In this document: in pieces, positions 25,011 through 32,659 of the stretch
How positions within the stretch are numbered: the first letter of the stretch is position 1
Layout of the letters: each line of letters begins with the position of its first letter
The notes under the pieces: model-generated
Databases searched by the model: none
What the model was told of the DNA's origin: nothing
Seen by the model: the letters and a program-made list of their open reading frames with translations, nothing else
Program-made: the position numbers and the translations under genes
NCBI GenBank assembly: GCA_045632845.1
Contig: JAZQXL010000011.1
Location: 62,001-126,000, forward strand
Origin: RGIG4140 sp045632845
GTDB lineage: Bacteria; Pseudomonadota; Alphaproteobacteria; CAAHEQ01; UBA3637
DNA: 64,000 nucleotides
Direction of reading: 5' to 3'

Positions 25011-26413
25011 TCAAAAAAACACCCTTTATTCTCTTAAAACGATTTTTAATTTGGTTAACTCAAGCTTTTGATGGTGTGCGCATTCGCGTTTTACCACAAA
25101 GTCTTTTTTATCGTTTTATTTTAATCATACTACTCCCACTCATCTTTTTGCAAACGGTCATGTTCATCTTCTTTTACGACAGACATTGGCAAACAGTTAG
25201 CAGACGTTTAGCCGCAGATGTAGCAGGAGAATTAACTCTCATTTCTGATTTAATTTCTTCAGGAATAGACGAAAACACTCTCAATAAATTACTTGCAAAA
25301 TCTTCTCATAATTTATCATTAAATTTAACATTTAAAAAACAAGAGCTCATTTTAAACCAACGTTTAAATTATGAAGATTCATCTGTCATTCATTTAACAA
25401 ATGAGTTAGCAGATATTAATTATCCTGTTTACATGAGTCCTATTACAAATAAAAGAATTCTTGTTTCAATTCAACTTCCTTCAGGGGTATTAAACGCTAT
25501 TATCCCTCAAAAAAGATTCTTTAGCTCTACCGTTCTTGTTTTTCTAGGATGGACAATTGTTTCTTCCATTTTGCTTTTTTTAATCGCATTTTTATTTATG
25601 AAAAATCAAGTTCGCTCCATCGAAAAATTAGCTAGAGCATCTGAGTTGTTTGGTATTGGACAAGATATTCCTTTTAAACCAGCAGGAGCAACTGAAGTTA
25701 AAAGAGCGGGCCTTGCTTTCCTTCTTATGCGAAACAGAATTTTAAAATATTTAAGCGAACGGACAACGATGCTCGCTGGTGTTTCACACGACTTAAGAAC
25801 ACCTTTAACACGTATAAAACTTCAGCTTTCTATGATGAAAAAAGATGAAACAACAACCGATCTTGCTTCAGATGTTGACGAAATGGAAAAAATGTTAAAC
25901 GGCTATCTAACATTTGCTAGAGGCGAAGGAAAAGAAACACCTCAACTTTTCCAATTAGACAATTTGATCGAGCAATTGGTTGAAAAGCAAAGAAAAACAA
26001 ATCAAATCATTTCACTTCATATAGAAAACGATATTAAAATATCTGGCAGAGTAAATGAATTAACACGCGCAATAAATAATATTTTAACAAATGCCGCTAG
26101 ATATGCGTCACAAACAGCTGTCACGATTGGTGTTCGAAATAAAACTGCAACCATCACAATTGATGATAACGGCCCAGGCATTCCAATTGAAAAACGAAAT
26201 GAAGTCTTCAAAGCATTTTACAGATTAGAAGCGTCTAGGAATCAAGAAACAGGAGGCATCGGTCTTGGGTTAACAATCACAAGAGATATTATCTTTTCCC
26301 ATGGTGGAGATATCTCCTTATCAAATAGTCCACTCGGCGGATTACGCGTTGTTATATCATTACCACTTTCTGGTTTTGAAACCCCTCAAGCTGAAAAAAC
26401 AATGCAAATTTGA
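25007..26413 (+). CDS. EnvZ-type membrane sensor histidine kinase
   Basis: A 468-residue sensor kinase. Two TM segments (~residues 36-58 and ~178-202) flank a ~120-residue periplasmic sensor. A HAMP linker follows, then HisKA with GVSHDLRTPLTRIKLQL (His about 260) and HATPase with NNILTNAARYA, IDDNGPGIP and GIGLGLTI. It overlaps the regulator by four bases. The layout resembles EnvZ and many envelope-stress kinases. The signal sensed cannot be told from sequence. Confidence 0.93.
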   Translation: MIKKTPFILLKRFLIWLTQAFDGVRIRVLPQSLFYRFILIILLPLIFLQTVMFIFFYDRHWQTVSRRLAADVAGELTLISDLISSGIDENTLNKLLAKSSHNLSLNLTFKKQELILNQRLNYEDSSVIHLTNELADINYPVYMSPITNKRILVSIQLPSGVLNAIIPQKRFFSSTVLVFLGWTIVSSILLFLIAFLFMKNQVRSIEKLARASELFGIGQDIPFKPAGATEVKRAGLAFLLMRNRILKYLSERTTMLAGVSHDLRTPLTRIKLQLSMMKKDETTTDLASDVDEMEKMLNGYLTFARGEGKETPQLFQLDNLIEQLVEKQRKTNQIISLHIENDIKISGRVNELTRAINNILTNAARYASQTAVTIGVRNKTATITIDDNGPGIPIEKRNEVFKAFYRLEASRNQETGGIGLGLTITRDIIFSHGGDISLSNSPLGGLRVVISLPLSGFETPQAEKTMQI

Positions 26414-26596
26414 TTCGTTAAAAACCTTACACCTTAAAAAAAAATAATTTTTTGTTATGTGTCCGCATTTTTTTGCTTGCAACTTCATTTTCAAAGTTGT
26501 AGTATGAATTATATTCTATAACAAAAAGGGGATAAATACGTCTTACAAATGTTGTTCGAATATATATTTTTTATATATTTTTCAGAGGGATAAAAA

Positions 26597-27703
26597 ATGG
26601 GACAAAAAAAATTTCTTTTACTTGTATGCGCTTGTAGCCTGTTTAGTTATGCTCCTTTTTTTGCATCCAATGCATTTGCGAACAATTCTCTAGAAGTTGC
26701 TCAAGGTGATGGAGAACCAGTTGAAGTATCTGTTCAAGACCAATTATTAGCTGCTCAAAAACTTGCTGATGAGGAAAATGAAGAAACGGCAACAATCACA
26801 GCTGAAGGTGATTTTTTGCTCCCCACATATTTGCTCAAAACAACAGATGAAAAAGATACTGTTCCTGTTGAAGAACCTTTATTTGAAGCCCCTGTGGCAA
26901 AAGAAACACCTGTTGCAAAAAAAGTGGTTAGTGTTAAGAAAAAAACACAAACCGACTTACCTGTTGTTATGATCAAACAAACTGAACTTATTCCTGTGAA
27001 TGAACAAATGGAAGTTGAAAGGCAATTAACAGGCGCAACAACACAAACACAAAAAATCTACAATCAAGTAGCAAAAAAAGCTGGTTCACCTGTTCAAAAA
27101 AACAGTAATAAACCTAAAAAACAATCATTGTCAGTGTCAACAGATGATGAAATTAGTAATATTTTAGCTGGAAGTGAAACACAGCAACCTGTAGAAACTG
27201 AAACAGGGAAGAAAAAACCACTTCTTTTACCATTAAAAGGGGTTAAAAAAACTGTTAAAGTTGAAACCTCAGAAGACATTATCCCTCGTCCAAGGTTAAA
27301 AACTTATTCTTCAGTTTACGCCGATAAAGTACTTGAAGCTGCACAAACAAATCAAGAACTGCCTTTGATTATGCCTATGGATTTAAAAGTGTCATTTTAT
27401 CCAAACGCAGCAGATTTTTCAGGTCAAACAATTAAATGGTTAAAAGTTTTCACACATAAAGCACTACAAGATCCTCGCTATGTTATTGAGGTACGTTTAA
27501 GCAATGAAAATCTTTTACTACAACAAAAACGTTTGTTTGTTATTCAAAAGATTTTAGCAAATTCGGGTTTATCGAGTCATCAATTGGTTGTTGATTATGT
27601 AAAAAGACCAAAAGATAGCATTGTGTTAAGAATGGTTAAGAAAGAACCTAATACTGGCGTTCATTCTCGCACAAAAAAAGAAAAAGGTGTTATTAACTGG
27701 TAA
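26597..27703 (+). CDS. Periplasmic protein with degenerate OmpA-like C-terminal domain (pilus operon)
   Basis: A 368-residue exported protein: signal peptide cut near SNAFA (residue ~29), then ~230 low-complexity residues rich in Glu, Lys, Thr and Val, likely disordered and able to span the periplasm. The last ~110 residues (LKVSFYPNAADFSGQTIKWL, then RYVIEVRLSNENLLLQQKR and LFVIQKILANSGL) follow the spacing of OmpA/MotB peptidoglycan-binding domains, but the usual Asp/Arg pair is not evident. First gene of the type IVb pilus operon, 16 bases before the TcpQ-like gene. It may anchor the secretin complex to the wall. Confidence 0.6.
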   Translation: MGQKKFLLLVCACSLFSYAPFFASNAFANNSLEVAQGDGEPVEVSVQDQLLAAQKLADEENEETATITAEGDFLLPTYLLKTTDEKDTVPVEEPLFEAPVAKETPVAKKVVSVKKKTQTDLPVVMIKQTELIPVNEQMEVERQLTGATTQTQKIYNQVAKKAGSPVQKNSNKPKKQSLSVSTDDEISNILAGSETQQPVETETGKKKPLLLPLKGVKKTVKVETSEDIIPRPRLKTYSSVYADKVLEAAQTNQELPLIMPMDLKVSFYPNAADFSGQTIKWLKVFTHKALQDPRYVIEVRLSNENLLLQQKRLFVIQKILANSGLSSHQLVVDYVKRPKDSIVLRMVKKEPNTGVHSRTKKEKGVINW

Positions 27704-27719
27704 CAATAAAGGAGTTTAG

Positions 27720-28532
27720 ATGAGACAAGATTATTTAAAACAAACCACAATAGCAGGACTTTTGTTCTGTGGTTTAAGTTTTATGACTGGGTGTGCAAGT
27801 CTTACACAAAGCGATGAGGTTGTCGCTCAAGAAGAACCTGTAACATATGCAGCTCCCACTCAAGGAATGATTGATCCAAATATTTGTTCACCAGAAAATC
27901 CAGCGGCTTGTATTGTGTCTTATGAAGATCCAAGTTTAACACTTGCACAAAATTACACTCCATATGAAGGATTAGCTGTTTCAACAAATGCGTCATATCT
28001 GGTTGATATGGCCCCTGTTTCAATTTCTGTTCCAATGATTGAGCAAGGTTTATCTGTTAAAGAAAAAATGGCACAAAAAGAATTGGAACAACAACAAAAA
28101 GATTTGGCTTTAAAACCAGTTTCAAATGCTGATATTGTTTGCAATGGTGAAGATTGCCAAGATCAACTCTTTAAAACAGAAGTTGAAAAAGAAGTTCAAA
28201 CAACTGTTACTGAAGAAACAACCTTAAGAACACCAACATTAAAAGATAAAATTGCTTATGGTGAAGAAGTTCATGATTGGGAAGCAAAATCTGGCGACAC
28301 AATGCGCACACTCTTAAGACAATGGGGTGAAGCTTCTGGTTGGACTGTTGTTTGGAAACTTGACAGAGATTATCACCTCGAAGCAGGCGTTGTATTTAGA
28401 GGGAAATTTACAGAAGTTGCCGCAGCATTCATCCGTTCATTTGCTCGCGCAACACCAGCTCCAATTGGTACATTCTATAAAGGAAACAGAGTTCTAGTTA
28501 TAAGTGCACAGGAGAATGAAAATGCAGATTAA
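27720..28532 (+). CDS. TcpQ-like pilus assembly lipoprotein
   Basis: A 270-residue lipoprotein with lipobox FMTGC (Cys25). The C-terminal ~85 residues, starting VHDWEAKSGDTMRTLLRQWG and passing WTVVWKLDRDYHLEAGVVF, match the TcpQ C-terminal domain, which binds and stabilises the secretin in toxin-coregulated and R64-type pili. The middle is Gln/Glu-rich linker. It overlaps the pilN start by 11 bases, so the two partners are translationally coupled. Confidence 0.85.
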   Translation: MRQDYLKQTTIAGLLFCGLSFMTGCASLTQSDEVVAQEEPVTYAAPTQGMIDPNICSPENPAACIVSYEDPSLTLAQNYTPYEGLAVSTNASYLVDMAPVSISVPMIEQGLSVKEKMAQKELEQQQKDLALKPVSNADIVCNGEDCQDQLFKTEVEKEVQTTVTEETTLRTPTLKDKIAYGEEVHDWEAKSGDTMRTLLRQWGEASGWTVVWKLDRDYHLEAGVVFRGKFTEVAAAFIRSFARATPAPIGTFYKGNRVLVISAQENENAD

Positions 28533-30174
28533 ATTTATTAAATCACTTATGTTAGCAACCATACTTGCAACAACAGTAACTTTGTCCGCTTGTAACAAGT
28601 ATGTTGAAAAAACTGATGCCAAAATTGAAACAATTTTGGAAAAAACAGATGAACATCTGCAACAAGCAACTATTCCTGATTTACCAGAAACAACCGATAC
28701 TGTTCGCACAAAAGATGATATCTGGCTTGGAAACAGCAGTGTGAAAATTTCACAAGGGGACTCTTTACCAGAAGAAATGGAAGAAGAAGATGCTTTAACA
28801 ATTACAATTGCTCAAGAAGCTTCTTTACCTTTCATCGCAAATGAAATTGCAGAAGCAACGGGTTTGCATGTTCGTTTAGACAGTTTAAAAGCATCAGACT
28901 CACTTCCAACTGAAACTGTTCCTGTTGATTACACAGGAACACTAAGTGGATTACTTGATTATGTTTCCAACAGATATGGTGTTTGGTGGCGTTATAAAAA
29001 CAGAACAATCAGCTTCTATACAAAAGAAACACGTATCTTTAATATCTATGCGCTCCCAGTTGAAACAAGCATTTCAAATTCACTTTCAGGTGCAACAATG
29101 GGAAGCTCTGATTCAAGTTCATCAAACTCTTCATCATCTTTAACATCCTCAGCAAACCTTGCGTTGTGGGATAACATTGAACAAAGTTTAAAACAAATTG
29201 TTGGTGAAAATGGCGAACTTGCTTTCAGTCGTGTTGCAGGTACAGTTACAATTACGGCAAGTCCATTTGTTATCAAAGAAGCCGCAGAGTGGATTAATGA
29301 CTTTAACCAAAAACTTGCTCGTCAAGTTGCAATCTCAGTAAAGGTTTTACAAGTTAATGTATCTAACCAAGACAATTATGGGTTTGATTTAGGCTTGGTT
29401 TTTAAAAATTCTGATATTCTCGGCACATTCTCAAGCGCTTATTCTCTTGGCACAGCAGATCCAGCTGGTACATTATCTATGATGTTGTTGAAACCAGATT
29501 CAAAATGGACAAATTCAAAAGCTATAATCCAAGCATTCTCTGTTTTAGGAAAAACAGCATTGGTTACATCCGCAAGTGCCACAACATTGAACAATAAAGT
29601 TGCGCCAATTCAAATTACAACTCAAGAAAATTATGTTAAAGAAACAAACGTTTCAACATCTGGTAGTGGTACAGACAGAAGTGTTGATGTTGATATGGAA
29701 ACAGATACTTTAAACTATGGTTTTATGATGGAAGTATTACCTCGTATTTTAAACCATGGAAATTTAATTTTAATGTTCTCATTAAATTTAACTGACTTAG
29801 TTTCATTAACAAACTTTAGTTCATCTGGTGTTGGTTCTGATTCAGAATCTTCAGAAGAAGAAAAAACAAACTCTGAAAAAGATGATGATGATGAAACTTC
29901 AGCAGAAGACACAGCCACAGTTGTTCAATTACCAAAAATTCAAACACGTGGGTTCATTCAAGAAATTGCAATGAAATCAGGTTCAACGCTTGTCTTAAGT
30001 GGTTTTGAACAAGTCAACCATGCAACCACGTCAAGTGGCATTGGAAAAGCAAAAATGGGCCTTCTTGGTGGATCAGCTCTTAGCCAAAATACAAGAGATG
30101 TTATTGTTATTTTGTTAACACCAGAAGTATTGGAATCACCACTTTCACCTGAAGCTAGAATGAGGGATTTTTAA
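28522..30174 (+). CDS. pilN: PilN-type outer-membrane secretin lipoprotein
   Basis: A 550-residue secretin with lipobox TLSAC (Cys24), as usual in R64/BFP-type pili. N-terminal domains (ITIAQEASLPFIANEIAEAT, ~90-110) precede a Ser-rich stretch near residues 193-210, an N-domain (FSRVAGTVTITASPFVIKEA), and the C-terminal secretin core (VSVKVLQVNVSNQ-like segment, then FIQEIAMKSGSTLVLSGFEQ). An acidic insert (SDSESSEEEKTNSEKDDDD, near 436-455) interrupts the core, probably a surface or lumen loop. ATG 28522 follows GGAGA by six bases. Forms the outer-membrane gate for the pilus. Confidence 0.88.
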   Translation: MQIKFIKSLMLATILATTVTLSACNKYVEKTDAKIETILEKTDEHLQQATIPDLPETTDTVRTKDDIWLGNSSVKISQGDSLPEEMEEEDALTITIAQEASLPFIANEIAEATGLHVRLDSLKASDSLPTETVPVDYTGTLSGLLDYVSNRYGVWWRYKNRTISFYTKETRIFNIYALPVETSISNSLSGATMGSSDSSSSNSSSSLTSSANLALWDNIEQSLKQIVGENGELAFSRVAGTVTITASPFVIKEAAEWINDFNQKLARQVAISVKVLQVNVSNQDNYGFDLGLVFKNSDILGTFSSAYSLGTADPAGTLSMMLLKPDSKWTNSKAIIQAFSVLGKTALVTSASATTLNNKVAPIQITTQENYVKETNVSTSGSGTDRSVDVDMETDTLNYGFMMEVLPRILNHGNLILMFSLNLTDLVSLTNFSSSGVGSDSESSEEEKTNSEKDDDDETSAEDTATVVQLPKIQTRGFIQEIAMKSGSTLVLSGFEQVNHATTSSGIGKAKMGLLGGSALSQNTRDVIVILLTPEVLESPLSPEARMRDF

Positions 30175-30185
30175 GGAGTTAAGTA

Positions 30186-31544
30186 ATGGTAGAGGAATAT
30201 GGCGAACAATCCATTCAGTCAAACCAAGTAGATTCCTCTTTGGAGGAATCAGCTCAGGGAACTGTTACCATCCGCAAAGTTAAATATGCGGTGGGCCTGA
30301 TTTGGCAACCTCTACAAGATCCAGACAACCCAACCCCTGAAATTCGGGAGGCAATGGAAACAGATACGGATTCAAATTTATACTGTTTGCGTATTACATC
30401 CACTCCTCAATATGGTCTTGGCAAAACATCTCTAGGTCATCGCTCTGGGGAACTTTCTTTGGCTGCAATGGTTGCGTCCGCCTTATCAGATAAAACATCT
30501 ATTTGTGCAGTCTTTAGAGTTGAAGAAGGGTGGTATTTCTTAGCTGTCAGAAATGATCTTATTCTTTCTGAAAATGATGTTTTATTTAAAACAGAGCAAG
30601 AAGCAGAAGACGCCTTCTATTCCATGATGGCTGTTCCAGATTGGGATCTTAAAATCGTTCCACAAGAATGGCGTATTGAAGGCACAATTTCAAGATCCAT
30701 TGAATCAATTATCAGAGATGCTCGTACAAAAGTTCGTCTTGAAGAATTAACAGCAAAGAAGAGAAATCAATTTCTTTTATTCATTGGTATCCTTCTTGTT
30801 ATTGCTTTTGTTTCAATCTTCTATGTCATGGTAACAGCATTTACACCTGTTATCCAAACTGAAGAGAAAATTGAACCAATTCCAATTCCTGAAATTATCC
30901 GTCCAGTCGAACCAACTCCTGAAAAACCAAAACCTTGGGAAAAAATACCTGAAACAAGAGCTTTCTTAAATAAATGTTGGAACAATGCTTATCAATTAAA
31001 AGCATTGAATATTCCAGGGTGGAGTTTAGGGATTATTTCCTGTTCAAATACAGCACTTACAACATCTTGGAGCAGAGGTGATACTCGTATATGGAAAAAT
31101 CAACCTCGTATTGCTTGGATTAAGTCTGCTTTAAATGAATATAAACTCACAAACGTTAACTTAAAAATTAACACTGATGGTGCTTCAGCCAATGGACAAG
31201 TTGTTTTCTTTGATATTCCGCTTGTAGCTTCTGTTCCAATTTATACAGAACAACAACTCTGGGAAGAATTAACAGATATCAAACAAGCAGCTCAACTTAA
31301 TTTAACATTCCAAAGACACACTGTTTTGGATCCACCAAACAACCCAGATGGTTCCAAACCAGATCATCAACAAGAATATGTATTTTTTGTTTTTTCAATT
31401 ACGTCACCTTTCACACCATTTGAATGGATGACATTTTTTGAAAAATTTCCAGGATTAGAGTTAACAAAAATTGAATTCAATCCGACATCAGACTCAAAAG
31501 ATCAAAACAAGTGGAAGTACAATGGGAGAATCTATGCAAAATAA
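30186..31544 (+). CDS. pilO: PilO-type pilus accessory inner-membrane protein
   Basis: A 452-residue bitopic protein. The cytoplasmic ~195 residues include the actin-like-fold region typical of PilO2-type pilin accessory proteins (VGLIWQPLQDPDN, ALSDKTSICAVFRVEEGWYF). One TM (~196-218, LLFIGILLVIAFVSIFYVMV) and a Pro-rich stalk lead to a periplasmic domain. GGAG precedes the ATG. It would form the inner-membrane alignment complex with PilP and PilR. The gene sits between pilN and pilP as in plasmid R64. Confidence 0.82.
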   Translation: MVEEYGEQSIQSNQVDSSLEESAQGTVTIRKVKYAVGLIWQPLQDPDNPTPEIREAMETDTDSNLYCLRITSTPQYGLGKTSLGHRSGELSLAAMVASALSDKTSICAVFRVEEGWYFLAVRNDLILSENDVLFKTEQEAEDAFYSMMAVPDWDLKIVPQEWRIEGTISRSIESIIRDARTKVRLEELTAKKRNQFLLFIGILLVIAFVSIFYVMVTAFTPVIQTEEKIEPIPIPEIIRPVEPTPEKPKPWEKIPETRAFLNKCWNNAYQLKALNIPGWSLGIISCSNTALTTSWSRGDTRIWKNQPRIAWIKSALNEYKLTNVNLKINTDGASANGQVVFFDIPLVASVPIYTEQQLWEELTDIKQAAQLNLTFQRHTVLDPPNNPDGSKPDHQQEYVFFVFSITSPFTPFEWMTFFEKFPGLELTKIEFNPTSDSKDQNKWKYNGRIYAK

Positions 31545-32613
31545 AACATTATCATTATTAGCCATATTAGGTTTATCAACAGCATTTGTTATTCAACCTG
31601 CTTTTGCACAAGAAGCAAACAATCAACCTGTTGAAAAAACAGTTAAGTCTCAATCCATTGAACAAAATCAGAGTGAATCATTACCCACACAAGAAAACAC
31701 TCCTAGCGATGAGGAAGTTCAACGCCAGAAAAGAAAAGCAGCTGTCGACAATTTAATTGGAGATAATGTTGCTATTAATACAGATAAAATCGTTGACTTT
31801 CCTGGTCGTGCAACACTTGGTTCCATTGAAATGGCAACACTCCCTGGTATCAATGAAACATTAATTACAGGTCCAGCGCCAATGGGAGAATCTCTTTCTT
31901 CAAAAGATATGCCTAGCGAACAATTGTTGGGTCGTATTACGACTGAAGTTTTTCAGGAAATGGCTGATTTAGAAAGAGGTAATGTCTTTTTGAATTTACA
32001 GAAACAAAAAGAAGAATTAAAAAATAGTCTTGAAGAATTAAAAGCAAAATACAGACAAGCCCGTTTGGAAGAAATTGCAAAACGTGAAGATGTTGTTCGT
32101 TCTCGTATCAACTGGTGGCAAGAACAAGAAAATATCCGCATTGAAATGGAACGCAAAAAAGCAGAAACAGAAGCTATTGAACAGCAAATTGTTGAAGCAG
32201 AAGAATTGCGTGAAAAACTTAGAAATGAAGCTCTTGCTGAAAAAACAGCTATGGCAAATGAAATTTCTATGCCTGAACCAATGCCTGTTGAAACACCTTT
32301 AAATACAAAAGCAATCGCTCAAATTGATGATGAAGTTGTTGAAGAACCAGTTCAAATTTCCAAAGAACTTTCCGCCCCTACTCAAGCAGCAAGCGATATG
32401 TATACTCTTGTTGGTGTTAGAGGACTTAAAGGTCGTTTAACAGCTCGTTTGGAAAACAAAGAAGATAAATCAATCATCAATGTAAAAAAAGGACAACGTT
32501 TGAAAACTGGTCATAAAGTTATTCGAATTGATAGAGATACTATTCAACTTTCATATGCTGGACGTATTGAAGTTATTGTCTTAAACACAGCACAACAAGT
32601 ATCTTTAGATTAA
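31534..32613 (+). CDS. pilP: PilP-type pilus assembly protein
   Basis: A 359-residue exported protein with a signal peptide ending PAFA (residue 25). Residues ~135-245 are strongly coiled coil (QKEELKNSLEELKAKYRQAR and on). The last ~70 residues (YTLVGVRGLKGRLTARLENK, INVKKGQRLKTGHKVIRID) are a small beta domain like PilP/GspC homology regions, which contact the secretin. I place the start at ATG 31534, with GGGAGA five bases before it, inside the end of pilO. The central coiled coil is longer than in R64 PilP. Confidence 0.8.
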   Translation: MQNKTLSLLAILGLSTAFVIQPAFAQEANNQPVEKTVKSQSIEQNQSESLPTQENTPSDEEVQRQKRKAAVDNLIGDNVAINTDKIVDFPGRATLGSIEMATLPGINETLITGPAPMGESLSSKDMPSEQLLGRITTEVFQEMADLERGNVFLNLQKQKEELKNSLEELKAKYRQARLEEIAKREDVVRSRINWWQEQENIRIEMERKKAETEAIEQQIVEAEELREKLRNEALAEKTAMANEISMPEPMPVETPLNTKAIAQIDDEVVEEPVQISKELSAPTQAASDMYTLVGVRGLKGRLTARLENKEDKSIINVKKGQRLKTGHKVIRIDRDTIQLSYAGRIEVIVLNTAQQVSLD

Positions 32614-32659
32614 TTAATAAGTTGTTATATATTTAGCATTGTCAAAGTAAGGGGACACA

